A stretch of 64,000 nucleotides of DNA from Pseudoxanthomonas sacheonensis (GCF_010093305.1 NZ_PDWS01000020.1:29851-93850); one strand, 5' to 3'. Positions 45,172 through 63,952 are shown, numbered from the stretch's first letter. Program-made: numbers and translations. The notes: generated by a model not told the origin, from the letters alone.

Positions 45172-46362
45172 ATGGCAAAGGGTAAATTCGAACGCACCAA
45201 GCCGCACGTGAACGTGGGCACGATTGGTCACGTTGACCACGGCAAGACGACGCTGACGGCGGCGCTGACGAAGATCGGTGCGGAACGTTTCGGTGGCGAG
45301 TTCAAGGGTTACGACCAGATTGACGCGGCGCCGGAAGAGAAGGCGCGCGGGATCACGATTTCCACGGCGCACGTGGAATACGAGTCGGCCAACCGCCACT
45401 ACGCCCACGTGGACTGCCCGGGCCACGCCGACTATGTGAAGAACATGATCACCGGTGCGGCGCAGATGGACGGTGCGATTCTGGTGTGCTCGGCCGCCGA
45501 CGGCCCGATGCCGCAGACCCGCGAGCACATTCTGCTGTCGCGCCAGGTGGGCGTGCCGCACATCGTGGTGTTCCTGAACAAGGCCGACATGGTGGACGAC
45601 GCCGAGCTGCTGGAGCTGGTGGAGATGGAAGTACGCGAGCTGCTGACCAAGTACGACTTTCCGGGCGACGACACCCCGATCATCCACGGCTCGGCCCGTC
45701 TGGCGCTGGAAGGCGACCAGAGCGAGATCGGCGTGCCGTCGATCATCAAGCTGGTCGAAGCGCTGGACACCTTCATCCCGGAGCCCGAGCGCGACGTGGA
45801 CAAGCCGTTCCTGATGCCGGTGGAAGACGTGTTCTCCATCTCCGGCCGCGGCACGGTGGTGACCGGCCGTATCGAGCGCGGCGTGATCAAGGTGGGCGAG
45901 GAAATCGAGATCGTGGGTATCCGCGATACGCAGAAGACCACGGTCACCGGCGTTGAGATGTTCCGCAAGCTGCTGGACCAGGGCCAGGCGGGCGACAATG
46001 CCGGTCTGCTGCTGCGCGGCACCAAGCGCGACGACGTGGAGCGCGGCCAGGTGCTGTGCAAGCCGGGTTCGATCAAGCCGCACACCGAGTTCGAGGCCGA
46101 GGTTTACGTTCTGTCCAAGGACGAAGGCGGCCGTCACACCCCGTTCTTCAAGGGCTACCGTCCGCAGTTCTACTTCCGCACCACCGACATCACCGGCGCC
46201 GTCGAGCTGCCGGAGGGTGTGGAGATGGTGATGCCGGGCGACAACGTGAAGATGGTGGTCACCTTGATCAACCCGGTGGCGATGGACGAAGGCCTGCGCT
46301 TTGCGATCCGCGAAGGCGGCCGTACGGTCGGCGCCGGCGTGGTGGCCAAGATCATCAAGTGA
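45172..46362 (+). CDS. tufB: Elongation factor Tu (copy B)
   Basis: 396 aa GTPase that delivers aminoacyl-tRNA to the ribosome. P-loop GHVDHGKTT, switch DCPGHADY and NKADM are intact. It follows three tRNA genes and precedes tRNA-Trp and secE, as in the tufB locus of E. coli. It differs from the copy at 62753 by 11 nt I could find, three of them changing the protein (His172, Gly271 and Gln293 here). Identity continues past the stop through the palindrome. Confidence 0.97.
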   Translation: MAKGKFERTKPHVNVGTIGHVDHGKTTLTAALTKIGAERFGGEFKGYDQIDAAPEEKARGITISTAHVEYESANRHYAHVDCPGHADYVKNMITGAAQMDGAILVCSAADGPMPQTREHILLSRQVGVPHIVVFLNKADMVDDAELLELVEMEVRELLTKYDFPGDDTPIIHGSARLALEGDQSEIGVPSIIKLVEALDTFIPEPERDVDKPFLMPVEDVFSISGRGTVVTGRIERGVIKVGEEIEIVGIRDTQKTTVTGVEMFRKLLDQGQAGDNAGLLLRGTKRDDVERGQVLCKPGSIKPHTEFEAEVYVLSKDEGGRHTPFFKGYRPQFYFRTTDITGAVELPEGVEMVMPGDNVKMVVTLINPVAMDEGLRFAIREGGRTVGAGVVAKIIK

Positions 46363-46371
46363 CGCCCTGAC

Positions 46372-46395
46372 CCGGTTGGGCCATGGCCCAACCGG
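46372..46395. terminator. 24-nt perfect palindrome after tufB
   Basis: CCGGTTGGGCCA paired with TGGCCCAACCGG, followed by CTTTGTC. The T tract is weak, so termination may be partial, allowing readthrough to tRNA-Trp and secE. Confidence 0.6.
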
Positions 46396-46407
46396 CTTTG
46401 TCAGGTC

Positions 46408-46433
46408 GTCATCCCCGCGAAGGCGGGGATCCA
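46408..46433. repeat. GTCATCCCCGCGAAGGCGGG palindrome
   Basis: Short hairpin ATCCCCGC-GAAG-GCGGGGAT of the dispersed GTCATCCC family, between tufB and tRNA-Trp. The start of the same sequence is visible after tufA at the window end. Confidence 0.7.
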
Positions 46434-46511
46434 GGGCTTGATAGGGCGACAACGGCGGGCCGAACTTTCGGTCCGCCTTCGCCGTCTGAAGGGTTTGCAA
46501 CAAATCGAAAC

Positions 46512-46587
<76 letters not shown>

Positions 46588-46643
46588 TTTGGAACGCGTA
46601 GCCGACGGGTCAATGGCTACGGTCGCAAACATAAAAGAGTCGG

Positions 46644-47036
46644 ATGAACAGCAAGGTCGAACATTCCAAAGCCGCCGCATCCTCCGCGGGCGACGTCGTC
46701 AAATACGCCCTGGCGCTTGCGCTGGTGATTGCGGGTCTGGTGGCGTGGTGGTGGTTCGCGGGCCAATGGGCGACGCCTTTGCGGGCGCTGGCCGTGGTGG
46801 TGGGCCTGGTGCTGGGCGCGGTGGTGTTCCTGGGCACGGCCAAGGGTCGCGATACCCGCGAGTTCCTGGTCGAGTCGCGTTTCGAGCTGCGCAAGGTGGT
46901 CTGGCCGACCCGCCAGGAAGCCCTGCGCATGACCTGGGTGGTGGCCATCGTGGTCACCGTGCTGAGCCTGCTGCTGGGCGGCTTCGACTGGATCATCCAG
47001 TTCGCGCTGAAACAGTTCTTTACCCTGGGCCGTTGA
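46644..47036 (+). CDS. secE: Preprotein translocase subunit SecE
   Basis: 130 aa, three TM helices (about 20-40, 46-64, 97-122) as in enterobacterial SecE, with the conserved amphipathic segment [14 protein letters not shown] before the last helix. Part of the SecYEG channel. It starts the secE-nusG-rplK-rplA-rplJ-rplL-rpoB-rpoC run. Confidence 0.95.
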   Translation: MNSKVEHSKAAASSAGDVVKYALALALVIAGLVAWWWFAGQWATPLRALAVVVGLVLGAVVFLGTAKGRDTREFLVESRFELRKVVWPTRQEALRMTWVVAIVVTVLSLLLGGFDWIIQFALKQFFTLGR

Positions 47037-47049
47037 GGAGAATGTCGCA

Positions 47050-47607
47050 GTGAAGCGTTGGTATGTCGTACACGCCTATTCGGGTTTCGAGAAGTCGGTG
47101 GCGCAGGCGCTGCGCGACCGCATCGTCCGCAACGACATGCAGGAGCGTTTCGGCGAAGTGCTGGTGCCGACCGAGGAAGTGATCGAAATGCGCTCCGGCC
47201 AGAAACGCCGTTCCGAGCGCAAGTTCTTCCCCGGTTACGTGCTGGTGCAGATCGAAACGCACGAAGAAGCGGGCATCCCGCGCATGGATAACGAAAGCTG
47301 GCACCTGGTGAAGGAAACCTCCAAGGTCCTGGGTTTCATCGGCGGCACCGCCGACCGTCCGCTGCCGATCCGCGATGAGGAGGCCGATGCCATCCTCCAG
47401 CGCGTGCAGGACGGCGTCGAGAAGCCGCGTCCGAAGGTGTTGTTCGAACCCGGCCAGATGGTGCGCGTCACCGAAGGCCCGTTCAACGACTTCAACGGCG
47501 TGGTCGAGGAAGTGAATTACGAGAAGAGCCGCCTGCGCGTGGCTGTTCTGATTTTCGGGCGCTCTACCCCGGTCGAACTCGAGTTCGGCCAGGTGGAGAA
47601 AGCCTAA
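47050..47607 (+). CDS. nusG: Transcription termination/antitermination protein NusG
   Basis: 185 aa, GTG start with GAGGAG 8-13 nt upstream. The N-terminal NGN domain ([28 protein letters not shown]) and the C-terminal KOW domain (about 130-185, [18 protein letters not shown]) are both complete. Binds RNA polymerase and couples it with Rho or ribosomes. Confidence 0.97.
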   Translation: MKRWYVVHAYSGFEKSVAQALRDRIVRNDMQERFGEVLVPTEEVIEMRSGQKRRSERKFFPGYVLVQIETHEEAGIPRMDNESWHLVKETSKVLGFIGGTADRPLPIRDEEADAILQRVQDGVEKPRPKVLFEPGQMVRVTEGPFNDFNGVVEEVNYEKSRLRVAVLIFGRSTPVELEFGQVEKA

Positions 47608-47703
47608 AGGCCGGGGGCCGGTTTCGGTTCCCGATTCAAAGCGAAGGGAGGAGTCCCGCAGTCGCAAGACGTGCAGACGCTTGAACTCCAGGAGTAAATC
47701 GAA

Positions 47704-48132
47704 ATGGCAAAGAAAGTAGTCGGTTACATCAAACTGCAGGTCAAGGCCGGCCAGGCGAATCCGTCGCCGCCCGTCGGTCCTGCGCTGGGCCAGCGCGGCC
47801 TGAACATCATGGAATTCTGCAAGGCGTTCAACGCCGCCACGCAGAAGCTGGAGCCGGGCCTGCCCACTCCGGTCATCATCACGGCCTATTCCGACCGTAC
47901 CTTCACCTTCATCACCAAGAGCACGCCCGCCAGCGTCCTGCTGAAGAAGGCCGTCGGCATCCAGTCCGGTTCCAAGCGCCCCAACACCGAGAAGGTGGGC
48001 AAGGTCACCCGCAAGCAGCTCGAGGACATCGCCAAGGCGAAAGAACCCGATCTGACCGCAGCCAGTCTGGATGCGGCGGTGCGTACGATTGCGGGTTCGG
48101 CCCGCAGCATGGGCTTGACGGTAGAGGGCTAA
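47704..48132 (+). CDS. rplK: 50S ribosomal protein L11
   Basis: 142 aa. Forms the GTPase-associated centre with 23S rRNA. N-terminal [20 protein letters not shown] and C-terminal RNA-binding [12 protein letters not shown] are standard. rplA follows after 4 nt. Confidence 0.97.
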   Translation: MAKKVVGYIKLQVKAGQANPSPPVGPALGQRGLNIMEFCKAFNAATQKLEPGLPTPVIITAYSDRTFTFITKSTPASVLLKKAVGIQSGSKRPNTEKVGKVTRKQLEDIAKAKEPDLTAASLDAAVRTIAGSARSMGLTVEG

Positions 48133-48136
48133 GACG

Positions 48137-48835
48137 ATGGCACAGACCAAACGACAGAAAGCGATCTTTGCCGCGGTCACCCCGGGCAAGGCGTATTCCA
48201 TTGACGAAGCGCTGAAGATCGTCAAGGACAACAGCAAGACCAAGTTCGTGGAAGCCGTCGACGTGGCCGTGCGCCTCGGCGTGGACGCCAAGAAGTCCGA
48301 CCAGCAGGTGCGCGGTTCCACCGTGCTGCCCGCCGGCACCGGCAAATCGGTCCGCGTGGCGGTGTTCGCACCGGCCGGCGCCAAGGCCGACGAAGCCATC
48401 GCCGCCGGCGCCGAAGCCGTGGGCATGGACGACCTGGCCGAGAAGATGCTGGCCGGCGACCTGAACTACGACGTGGTCATCGCCACGCCGGACGCGATGC
48501 GCGTGGTCGGCAAGCTGGGCCAGGTGCTGGGCCCGCGCGGCCTGATGCCGAACCCCAAGGTCGGCACCGTTTCGCCGAACCCGGCCGAAGCCGTGAAGAA
48601 CGCCAAGTCGGGTCAGGTGCGCTACCGCACCGACAAGGCCGGCATCATCCACTGCACCCTGGGCAAGGCCAGCTTCGACGACGCCTCGCTGAAGAGCAAC
48701 CTGCAGGCGCTGCTGCTGGACCTGGTCAAGGCCAAGCCGTCGACCGCCAAGGGCACCTACCTGCAGAAGATCTCGCTGAGCTCGACCATGGGCCCCGGCG
48801 TGACCGTGGACCTGTCTTCGCTGAGTCTTAAGTAA
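48137..48835 (+). CDS. rplA: 50S ribosomal protein L1
   Basis: 232 aa protein of the L1 stalk. [14 protein letters not shown] and [13 protein letters not shown] are diagnostic. In E. coli L1 represses the L11 operon through a site near rplK; no equivalent was identified here. A long non-coding leader to rplJ follows. Confidence 0.97.
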   Translation: MAQTKRQKAIFAAVTPGKAYSIDEALKIVKDNSKTKFVEAVDVAVRLGVDAKKSDQQVRGSTVLPAGTGKSVRVAVFAPAGAKADEAIAAGAEAVGMDDLAEKMLAGDLNYDVVIATPDAMRVVGKLGQVLGPRGLMPNPKVGTVSPNPAEAVKNAKSGQVRYRTDKAGIIHCTLGKASFDDASLKSNLQALLLDLVKAKPSTAKGTYLQKISLSSTMGPGVTVDLSSLSLK

Positions 48836-48847
48836 CAAAGCTTCAAC

Positions 48848-48962
48848 CCTTCTCCCGCTCGCGGGAGAAGGCGCCCCGAAGGGGCGGATGAGGGCGCTCT
48901 TCGCCATTACGTGAAAAACAAACCCTCACCCCAACCCTCTCCCGCAAGCGGGAGAGGGGGCA
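48848..48962. repeat. CTTCTCCCGCTCGCGGGAGA repeat pair
   Basis: Units at 48848-48897 and 48919-48962 of the CTCTCCC/GGGAGAG family, immediately past rplA. Confidence 0.75.
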
Positions 48963-49286
48963 ACAAAGAATTTTGAGGGCAATCGCAAAAGGCTTCGGCC
49001 CAAGCGATGGCTGTCAAAGACCGCAGGCGCGGTCGGCGCATATCGGCGACGGGCAAGGAAGCTTGGTTACGGCAAGGAGTCGCCGTCGATACAGCGGGGT
49101 CGCTTAATTCGATCCGCAGTTCAGGGATCGGGCCGGCGTAGATGGTGCCGCCTTCTAGAAGTTTTCTGGTAACCCAGTTCTAGAGAAGGCCACCACCGGG
49201 AAGCCATTCGGCATCCCCGGTGCCCACGGACGGGTACCGCCCAGGACCGCAAGCGGCAGGAGCCGTGAGCGGAGTTGATAGTGCCG

Positions 49287-49380
49287 AGATTTGGGAGACG
49301 GGGATTAGAGATTCGAAGAAGCGCGTCGTTGCACTGGCCCCTTTTGACGAGTCCCCAATCACGAATCACCAATCCCGGCC
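49287..49380. repeat. GGGATT-type housekeeping palindrome, copy 4
   Basis: Degenerate arms: GATTTGGGAGACGGGGATTA on the left, CCCCAATCACGAATCACCAA on the right. Ends 12 nt before the rplJ start, next to GGAGGAG. Confidence 0.75.
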
Positions 49381-49392
49381 TTGGAGGAGTGT

Positions 49393-50007
49393 ATGGCTCT
49401 AAATCTGTCTCAGAAGCAAGAAGTTGTAGCCGAGCTGGCAGACGTCGCCGCCAAGGCCCACTCCTTGATTGCTGCCGAGTACGCGGGCATCACGGTCGGT
49501 CAAATGACCACGATGCGCAAGAAGGCTCGCGAAAACGGCGTGTACTTGAAAGTAGTCAAGAACACGCTGGCCTCGCGCGCCGTCGAAGGTACCGAATACG
49601 AGTGCGTCAAGGACTCGTTGGTCGGTCCCTTGTTGTACGCGTTCTCGACGGAAGAACCCGGCGCTGCCGGTCGTCTGATCAAGGAATTCGCCAAGGGCAA
49701 CGACAAGCTGCAGCCCAAGCTCGTAGCCGTGGGTGGCCAGTTGTATCCGGCCAGTCATGTCGACGTGTTGGCCTCGTTGCCGACCCGTGAGCAGGCCCTG
49801 GCCATGCTGGCACGCGTGCTCGCCGAACCGGCAAGCATGTTCGCCCGCGCGATCAAGGCAGTGGGCGACAAGCTGGGCGGAGGCGACGTCGTCGCCGACG
49901 CAGCGGCCGAAGCCCCGGCTGAAAGCTCGGTTGAAGCGGTCACTGAAGTCGCGGCAGCATCCCCAGCGGAAGCAGCCCCGGCCGAAACTCCGGCCGATCC
50001 GGCCTGA
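49393..50007 (+). CDS. rplJ: 50S ribosomal protein L10
   Basis: 204 aa; most L10 proteins are about 165-175 aa. The core (about 1-165) is normal, with the N-terminal rRNA-binding region and the helix that carries L7/L12 dimers near residues 135-165. An Ala/Glu/Pro-rich tail of about 35 residues follows. The ATG at 49393 has a strong GGAGGAG; an in-frame TTG at 49381 lies within it and is unlikely. Confidence 0.95.
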   Translation: MALNLSQKQEVVAELADVAAKAHSLIAAEYAGITVGQMTTMRKKARENGVYLKVVKNTLASRAVEGTEYECVKDSLVGPLLYAFSTEEPGAAGRLIKEFAKGNDKLQPKLVAVGGQLYPASHVDVLASLPTREQALAMLARVLAEPASMFARAIKAVGDKLGGGDVVADAAAEAPAESSVEAVTEVAAASPAEAAPAETPADPA

Positions 50008-50061
50008 GTCGCACCGTAACTACTGAAACCCATCCCAGAAAATTTTTCGAAGGTAAATAAC

Positions 50062-50433
50062 ATGTCCCTGTCTAACGAGCAGATCGTCGACGCCGTTGCC
50101 GAAAAGAGCCTCATGGAAGTCATGGAGCTGGTCAAGGCGATCGAAGAAAAGTTTGGCGTCTCCGCCGCCGCCCCGGTCGTTGCTGCCGGTCCGGCCGCCG
50201 CTGCCGCCGGCCCGGTCGAAGAACAGACCGAGTTCAACATCATCCTGAAGTCCGCCGGCGACAAGAAGGTCGAGGTCATCAAGGCCGTCCGCGCCATCAC
50301 CGGCCTGGGCCTGAAGGAAGCCAAGGACCTCACCGAAGCCGGTGGCGTCGTCAAGGAAGGCGCTTCGAAGGAAGATGCCGAGAAGTTCAAGAAGGATCTC
50401 GAAGCCGCTGGTGCGACTGTCGAAGTGAAGTAA
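50062..50433 (+). CDS. rplL: 50S ribosomal protein L7/L12
   Basis: 123 aa. N-terminal dimerisation region (about 1-35), Ala/Pro/Gly-rich hinge (about 36-52), and the C-terminal factor-binding domain with EKTEFNIIL-like, [20 protein letters not shown] and the conserved [14 protein letters not shown]. Recruits translation GTPases. Confidence 0.97.
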   Translation: MSLSNEQIVDAVAEKSLMEVMELVKAIEEKFGVSAAAPVVAAGPAAAAAGPVEEQTEFNIILKSAGDKKVEVIKAVRAITGLGLKEAKDLTEAGGVVKEGASKEDAEKFKKDLEAAGATVEVK

Positions 50434-50469
50434 GCGGTATTCGTCGCCACGCACCATCGGCGGCAGACC

Positions 50470-50497
50470 AAGGCTAGGGGCGAAAGCCCCTGGCCTT
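50470..50497 (+). terminator. Hairpin after rplL, possible attenuator
   Basis: AAGGCTAGGGGC-GAAA-GCCCCTGGCCTT, a strong stem with a GNRA loop, not followed by a clear T tract. Suited to partial termination or RNA processing upstream of rpoB. Confidence 0.6.
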
Positions 50498-50510
50498 CGG
50501 TCGTTTCACC

Positions 50511-50604
50511 GGGAATGGAGAATAGGGAATAGGGAATCGCAAAAAAACAAAGCTGCAGCGCCTCACCGCTTTGACGATTCTCCATTCCCTATTCCCCATT
50601 CCCG
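50511..50604. repeat. GGGAAT-type housekeeping palindrome, copy 5
   Basis: Left arm 50511-50539 (GGGAATGGAGAATAGGGAAT), right arm 50575-50604 (CGATTCTCCATTCCCTATTC); the longest loop of the family. The rpoB start lies 171 nt further on. Confidence 0.88.
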
Positions 50605-50616
50605 CAAAAAAACCCG

Positions 50617-50690
50617 AGTTGGTAGTTGGAAGTAGCAAGAGAAGGCGTGCTGGTGCCGGCAATACCAGCGACTTCCAACTGACGATTTTC
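50617..50690. repeat. Nested inverted repeat upstream of rpoB
   Basis: Outer arms AGTTGGAAGT (50624-50633) and ACTTCCAACT (50671-50680); inner stem GCTGGT/ACCAGC near 50650-50669. Different in sequence from the GGGATT family. Confidence 0.7.
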
Positions 50691-50775
50691 CCGTGCCGCG
50701 CAGGGCTCCTGCCGCGGACAGATGTTCCCCCCGGACCCGCGGACGCGCGGCTCCCTGAAAAAGGCGATAAGTCAC

Positions 50776-54927
<4,152 letters not shown>

Positions 54928-54930
54928 AAA

Positions 54931-55029
54931 CGGGAATGGGGATTCGGGATACGGGATTCGGCAATTGCGGATCCTTGACCCTGAAATCCCCGCTCTTGCG
55001 AATCCCGAATCTCTAATCCCGAATTCCGC
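54931..55029. repeat. GGGATT-type housekeeping palindrome, copy 6 (rpoB-rpoC gap)
   Basis: Left arm 54931-54961 (GGGATTCGGGATACGGGATT), right arm 54998-55029 (GCGAATCCCGAATCTCTAAT). It fills almost the whole rpoB-rpoC spacer and ends 17 nt before the rpoC start. Confidence 0.9.
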
Positions 55030-55046
55030 TCCCTCAGGAGACAAAA

Positions 55047-59276
<4,230 letters not shown>

Positions 59277-59385
59277 GCAGCACTAGCCCCTTCCCGGTCC
59301 GGCCGGGCAGGGGAGCCAAGAGAAATGGGGCGCAGGACGCGCCCCGTGTTCCGGCCCAGGAGGGCCAGCAGGCTGAACCCGTCGG

Positions 59386-59415
59386 TTGACGGGGTTTTAA
59401 CCTGCCAGCTATACT
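59386..59415 (+). promoter_or_regulatory. Promoter of the str operon
   Basis: -35 TTGACG (59386-59391), 18-nt spacer, -10 TATACT (59410-59415), about 84 nt upstream of rpsL. Confidence 0.75.
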
Positions 59416-59498
59416 TTCCTGTCTCGGCGGGCCGTCATGCGGCCTGCCGTCATTTTCACGCACAAGGCTCCGGCCTTACATCCGAAGAATCCATAAAG

Positions 59499-59873
59499 AT
59501 GGCAACGATCAACCAGCTCGTCCGCAAGCCGCGGCAGGCCCCTACCTACAAGAGCCAGTCGCCCGCGCTGGACAAGTGCCCGCAGCGTCGCGGCGTCTGC
59601 ACGCGCGTCTACACCACCACCCCGAAGAAGCCGAACTCGGCGCTGCGCAAGGTGGCCAAGGTGCGCCTGACCAACCAGGAAGAAATCATCAGCTATATCG
59701 GCGGTGAAGGCCACAACCTGCAGGAGCACTCCGTGGTGCTGGTGCGCGGCGGCCGCGTGAAGGATCTTCCGGGTGTGCGTTACCACACCGTTCGCGGCTC
59801 GCTGGACGCTTCCGGCGTCGCCAAGCGCCGCCAGGGCCGTTCCAAGTACGGCGCCAAGCGTCCGAAGTCCTAA
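59499..59873 (+). CDS. rpsL: 30S ribosomal protein S12
   Basis: 124 aa decoding-centre protein. [17 protein letters not shown] (Lys43/Lys44 present) and [14 protein letters not shown] are wild type at streptomycin-resistance positions. The ATG at 59499 is the conserved start. First gene of rpsL-rpsG-fusA-tufA. Confidence 0.98.
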   Translation: MATINQLVRKPRQAPTYKSQSPALDKCPQRRGVCTRVYTTTPKKPNSALRKVAKVRLTNQEEIISYIGGEGHNLQEHSVVLVRGGRVKDLPGVRYHTVRGSLDASGVAKRRQGRSKYGAKRPKS

Positions 59874-59922
59874 CAAGGCGCGTTTCGTCGCCAAACCACA
59901 GATTTGAATAGGTAAGTAGACC

Positions 59923-60390
59923 ATGTCGCGTAAAGGCTCAACCCCACAGCGTACCGTCCTGCCGGACCCCAAGCACGGCAGCCACACCATCGCCCGTTTC
60001 ATCAACATGGTCATGTACAGCGGCAAGAAGTCCGTCGCTGAGAAGATCGTGTACGGCGCCATGGACGTGATCAGCGAAAAGAACCCCAACGCCCTCGAGC
60101 TGGTCGAGAAGGCGCTGGACAACATCTCGCCGACGGTCGAAGTGAAGTCGCGTCGCGTCGGCGGCGCCACCTACCAGGTGCCGGTCGAAGTGCGTTCGTC
60201 GCGCCGCCTGGCCCTGGCCATGCGCTGGCTGATCGAATCGGCCCGCAAGCGCGGCGAAAACAGCATGCCGCGCAAGCTGGCTGCCGAGCTGCTGGACGCC
60301 TCGGAAAACCGCGGCGGCGCCATCAAGAAGCGTGAAGAAACCCACCGCATGGCGGAAGCGAACAAGGCGTTCGCGCACTACCGCTGGTGA
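59923..60390 (+). CDS. rpsG: 30S ribosomal protein S7
   Basis: 155 aa, normal length. Binds the 3' domain of 16S rRNA and nucleates head assembly. [18 protein letters not shown] and the C-terminal [20 protein letters not shown] are standard. The gap to fusA (about 165 nt) contains small hairpins near 60449-60465 and 60497-60524. Confidence 0.98.
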   Translation: MSRKGSTPQRTVLPDPKHGSHTIARFINMVMYSGKKSVAEKIVYGAMDVISEKNPNALELVEKALDNISPTVEVKSRRVGGATYQVPVEVRSSRRLALAMRWLIESARKRGENSMPRKLAAELLDASENRGGAIKKREETHRMAEANKAFAHYRW

Positions 60391-60556
60391 TTTGCCCCGG
60401 TCCGCGGGCGCTGTGCGTATCGCTGGCGCCTTGAAACGCGGACCTATCGGCACCATTTAGGTGCCCTTGCGGCGGTAATGGCCGCATGACGAATCCGAAG
60501 GCCGCCCACGGGCGGCGTTCGGCCATCCGCAAACACAAAAACAAAGAGAGACTGTC

Positions 60557-62647
60557 GTGGCTCGCACCACTCCCATCGAGCGTTACCGCAACTTCGGCAT
60601 CATGGCCCACATCGACGCGGGCAAGACCACCACGTCGGAACGCATCCTGTTCTACACCGGCGTCAGCCACAAGATCGGTGAAGTGCACGATGGCGCCGCG
60701 ACCATGGACTGGATGGAGCAGGAGCAGGAGCGTGGCATCACCATCACCTCCGCGGCGACCACGGCGTTCTGGAAGGGCATGGACAAGTCCATGGCCGAAC
60801 ACCGCTTCAACATCATCGACACCCCAGGTCACGTCGACTTCACCATCGAAGTCGAGCGTTCCCTGCGCGTGCTCGACGGCGCGGTATTCGTGCTGTGCGC
60901 CGTCGGCGGCGTGCAGCCGCAGTCCGAGACCGTGTGGCGCCAGGCCAACAAGTACTCCGTGCCGCGCATGGCGTTCGTCAACAAGATGGACCGCACCGGC
61001 GCCAACTTCGACAAGGTCGTCGAGCAGCTGAAGAGCCGCCTGGGCGCGTACGCCGTGCCCATGCAGGTGCCGATCGGCGCCGAAGAAGGCTTCGAGGGCG
61101 TGGTCGATCTGCTGAAGATGAAGGCCATCCACTGGGATACCGCCTCGCAGGGCACCACCTTCGAATACCGCGAAATCCCGGCCGAGTTGCAGGACAAGGC
61201 CGTGGCCGCGCGCGCGTTCATGGTCGAGGCCGCCGCCGAAGCCACCGAAGAACTGATGGACAAGTACCTCAACGAGGGCGAGCTGTCCGAAACCGAAATC
61301 ATCGACGGCTTGCGCCAGCGCACCCTGAAGGTCGAGATCGTGCCCGTGTTCTGCGGCAGCGCGTTCAAGAACAAGGGCGTGCAGGCCATGCTCGACGGCG
61401 TCGTGCACCTGCTGCCGTCGCCGTCCGACCGTCCGCCGGTCGCAGGCATCGACGAGGACGAGAAGGAAGATTCGCGTCCGGCCACCGACACCGCGCCGTT
61501 CTCGGCGCTGGCGTTCAAGATCATGACCGACCCGTTCGTGGGCGCGCTCACGTTCTTCCGCGTCTACTCGGGCGTGCTCAACTCCGGCGACCAGGTCTAT
61601 AACCCGGTCAAGTCGAAGAAAGAGCGCGTGGGCCGCATCCTGCAGATGCACTCCAACGAGCGCAGCGAGATCAAGGAAGTGCGTGCGGGCGACATCGCCG
61701 CCGCGGTGGGTCTGAAAGACGTGACCACCGGCGACACCCTGTGCGCGCAGGACCACATCATCACCCTGGAGCGCATGGTGTTCCCGGAGCCCGTCATCTC
61801 GATGGCGGTCGAACCGAAGACCAAGTCCGACCAGGAAAAGATGGGCATCGCCCTGGGCCGTCTGGCGCAGGAAGATCCCTCGTTCCGCGTGCGCACCGAC
61901 GAAGAGTCGGGCCAGACCATCATCGCCGGCATGGGCGAGCTGCACCTGGACATCCTGGTGGACCGCATGAAGCGCGAGTTCAACGTGGAAGCCAACGTCG
62001 GCAAGCCGCAGGTGGCCTACCGCGAGACGATCCGCAAGGGCGTCAAGCAGGAAGGCAAGTTCGTGCGCCAGTCCGGCGGTCGCGGCCAATACGGCCACAT
62101 CGTCATCGAGATGGAACCGCAGGAACGCGGCGTGGGCTTCACCTTCGAGAACGCCATCGTCGGTGGCGTGGTGCCGAAGGAATATGTCACCGCGTCGGGC
62201 AAGGGCATCGAAGAGGCCATGAAGAGCGGTCCGCTGGCCGGTTTCCCGGTGGTGGACATCGCGATCAAGGCCGTGGACGGCTCGTTCCATGACGTCGACT
62301 CCAACGAAATGGCGTTCAAGGTCGCCGGCTCGATGGCGTTCAAGGAAGCTTTCGGCAAGGCCAGTCCCGTGCTGCTGGAGCCGATGATGAAGGTCGAGAT
62401 CGTGACGCCCGAGGATTACCTGGGCGACGTGATGGGCGACGTGAGCCGTCGTCGCGGCATCCTGCAAGGCCAGGACGATAGTCCGTCGGGCAAGGTGATC
62501 AACGCGATGGTTCCGCTGGGCGAGATGTTCGGCTATGCCACCACGCTGCGCTCGATGTCGCAGGGTCGCGCCACCTTCACCATGGAATTCGACCATTACG
62601 CCGAAGCGCCGGCCAACATCGCCGAAGCGGTCGTCAAGAAGAACTAA
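60557..62647 (+). CDS. fusA: Elongation factor G
   Basis: 696 aa translocase GTPase, GTG start with AAAGAGAGA upstream. P-loop AHIDAGKTT at 17-25, switch [18 protein letters not shown]. Domains II-V are complete, with the domain IV tip near [10 protein letters not shown]. Fusidic acid sites were not examined residue by residue. Confidence 0.97.
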   Translation: MARTTPIERYRNFGIMAHIDAGKTTTSERILFYTGVSHKIGEVHDGAATMDWMEQEQERGITITSAATTAFWKGMDKSMAEHRFNIIDTPGHVDFTIEVERSLRVLDGAVFVLCAVGGVQPQSETVWRQANKYSVPRMAFVNKMDRTGANFDKVVEQLKSRLGAYAVPMQVPIGAEEGFEGVVDLLKMKAIHWDTASQGTTFEYREIPAELQDKAVAARAFMVEAAAEATEELMDKYLNEGELSETEIIDGLRQRTLKVEIVPVFCGSAFKNKGVQAMLDGVVHLLPSPSDRPPVAGIDEDEKEDSRPATDTAPFSALAFKIMTDPFVGALTFFRVYSGVLNSGDQVYNPVKSKKERVGRILQMHSNERSEIKEVRAGDIAAAVGLKDVTTGDTLCAQDHIITLERMVFPEPVISMAVEPKTKSDQEKMGIALGRLAQEDPSFRVRTDEESGQTIIAGMGELHLDILVDRMKREFNVEANVGKPQVAYRETIRKGVKQEGKFVRQSGGRGQYGHIVIEMEPQERGVGFTFENAIVGGVVPKEYVTASGKGIEEAMKSGPLAGFPVVDIAIKAVDGSFHDVDSNEMAFKVAGSMAFKEAFGKASPVLLEPMMKVEIVTPEDYLGDVMGDVSRRRGILQGQDDSPSGKVINAMVPLGEMFGYATTLRSMSQGRATFTMEFDHYAEAPANIAEAVVKKN

Positions 62648-62652
62648 GAAGC

Positions 62653-62733
62653 TGGGAGTGGGGATTCGTGATTTGGGATTCGTAGAAAGCGAACCCGTTC
62701 TTGCGAATCTCCAATCCCGAATCCCGAATCCCG
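62653..62733. repeat. GGGATT-type housekeeping palindrome, copy 7
   Basis: Left arm 62653-62682 (GGGGATTCGTGATTTGGGAT), right arm 62702-62733 (GCGAATCTCCAATCCCGAAT). Fills the fusA-tufA gap, ending 19 nt before the tufA start. Confidence 0.9.
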
Positions 62734-62752
62734 TTTTACAAGAGAGAAAGTC

Positions 62753-63943
62753 ATGGCAAAGGGTAAATTCGAACGCACCAAGCCGCACGTGAACGTGGGC
62801 ACGATTGGTCACGTTGACCACGGCAAGACGACGCTGACGGCGGCGCTGACGAAGATCGGTGCGGAACGTTTCGGTGGCGAGTTCAAGGGTTACGACCAGA
62901 TTGACGCGGCGCCGGAAGAGAAGGCGCGCGGGATCACGATTTCCACGGCGCACGTGGAATACGAGTCGGCCAACCGCCACTACGCCCACGTGGACTGCCC
63001 GGGCCACGCCGACTATGTGAAGAACATGATCACCGGTGCGGCGCAGATGGACGGTGCGATTCTGGTGTGCTCGGCCGCCGACGGCCCGATGCCGCAGACC
63101 CGCGAGCACATTCTGCTGTCGCGCCAGGTGGGCGTGCCGCACATCGTGGTGTTCCTGAACAAGGCCGACATGGTGGACGACGCCGAGCTGTTGGAGCTGG
63201 TGGAGATGGAAGTACGCGAGCTGCTGACCAAGTACGACTTTCCGGGCGACGACACCCCGATCATCCCCGGCTCGGCCCGTCTGGCGCTGGAAGGCGACCA
63301 GAGCGAGATCGGCGTGCCGTCGATCATCAAGCTGGTCGAAGCGCTGGACACCTTCATCCCGGAGCCCGAGCGCGACGTGGACAAGCCGTTCCTGATGCCG
63401 GTGGAAGACGTGTTCTCCATCTCCGGTCGCGGCACAGTGGTGACCGGCCGTATCGAGCGCGGCGTGATCAAGGTGGGCGAGGAAATCGAGATCGTGGGTA
63501 TCCGCGATACGCAGAAGACCACGGTCACCGGCGTTGAGATGTTCCGCAAGCTGCTGGACCAGGACCAGGCGGGCGACAATGCCGGACTGCTGCTGCGCGG
63601 CACCAAGCGCGACGACGTGGAGCGCGGCCGGGTGCTGTGCAAGCCGGGCTCGATCAAGCCGCACACCGAGTTCGAGGCCGAGGTCTATGTCCTGTCCAAG
63701 GACGAAGGCGGCCGTCACACCCCGTTCTTCAAGGGCTACCGTCCGCAGTTCTACTTCCGCACCACCGACATCACCGGCGCCGTCGAGCTGCCGGAGGGTG
63801 TGGAGATGGTGATGCCGGGCGACAACGTGAAGATGGTGGTCACCTTGATCAACCCGGTGGCGATGGACGAAGGCCTGCGCTTTGCGATCCGCGAAGGCGG
63901 CCGTACGGTCGGCGCCGGCGTGGTGGCCAAGATCATCAAGTGA
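62753..63943 (+). CDS. tufA: Elongation factor Tu (copy A)
   Basis: 396 aa, second EF-Tu gene at its classic place after fusA. GTP-binding motifs are identical to copy B. Differences from copy B are limited to the interval about 63191-63691: Pro172 for His, Asp271 for Gly, Arg293 for Gln, plus eight silent changes. The first ~440 nt and the last ~250 nt, as well as all 57 nt visible past the stop, are identical to copy B. Confidence 0.97.
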   Translation: MAKGKFERTKPHVNVGTIGHVDHGKTTLTAALTKIGAERFGGEFKGYDQIDAAPEEKARGITISTAHVEYESANRHYAHVDCPGHADYVKNMITGAAQMDGAILVCSAADGPMPQTREHILLSRQVGVPHIVVFLNKADMVDDAELLELVEMEVRELLTKYDFPGDDTPIIPGSARLALEGDQSEIGVPSIIKLVEALDTFIPEPERDVDKPFLMPVEDVFSISGRGTVVTGRIERGVIKVGEEIEIVGIRDTQKTTVTGVEMFRKLLDQDQAGDNAGLLLRGTKRDDVERGRVLCKPGSIKPHTEFEAEVYVLSKDEGGRHTPFFKGYRPQFYFRTTDITGAVELPEGVEMVMPGDNVKMVVTLINPVAMDEGLRFAIREGGRTVGAGVVAKIIK

Positions 63944-63952
63944 CGCCCTGAC

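Larger units (their letters stand above)
48836..49392. promoter_or_regulatory. rplJ leader region
   Basis: About 550 nt without a gene. It holds CTCTCCC repeats (48848-48962), a structured central stretch (about 49000-49270) with inverted segments such as CTTCTAGAAG/CTAGAGAAGG near 49152-49190, and a GGGATT-type palindrome (49287-49380). By analogy with E. coli the central part probably includes a promoter and the L10-L7/L12 autoregulatory binding site; this is inference from position. Confidence 0.55.
50434..50775. other. rplL-rpoB intercistronic region
   Basis: About 340 nt with three stacked structures: a GAAA-loop hairpin (50470-50497), a GGGAAT palindrome (50511-50604) and a nested inverted repeat (50617-50690). 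In E. coli this interval contains an attenuator and an RNase III site; the hairpins here may do a similar job. No gene. Confidence 0.6.

Noticed and set aside
62753..63943. tufA as a decaying pseudogene because of three non-consensus residues
   Set aside because: The frame is intact, GTP-binding motifs are perfect and most differences are silent, so a functional gene is more likely.
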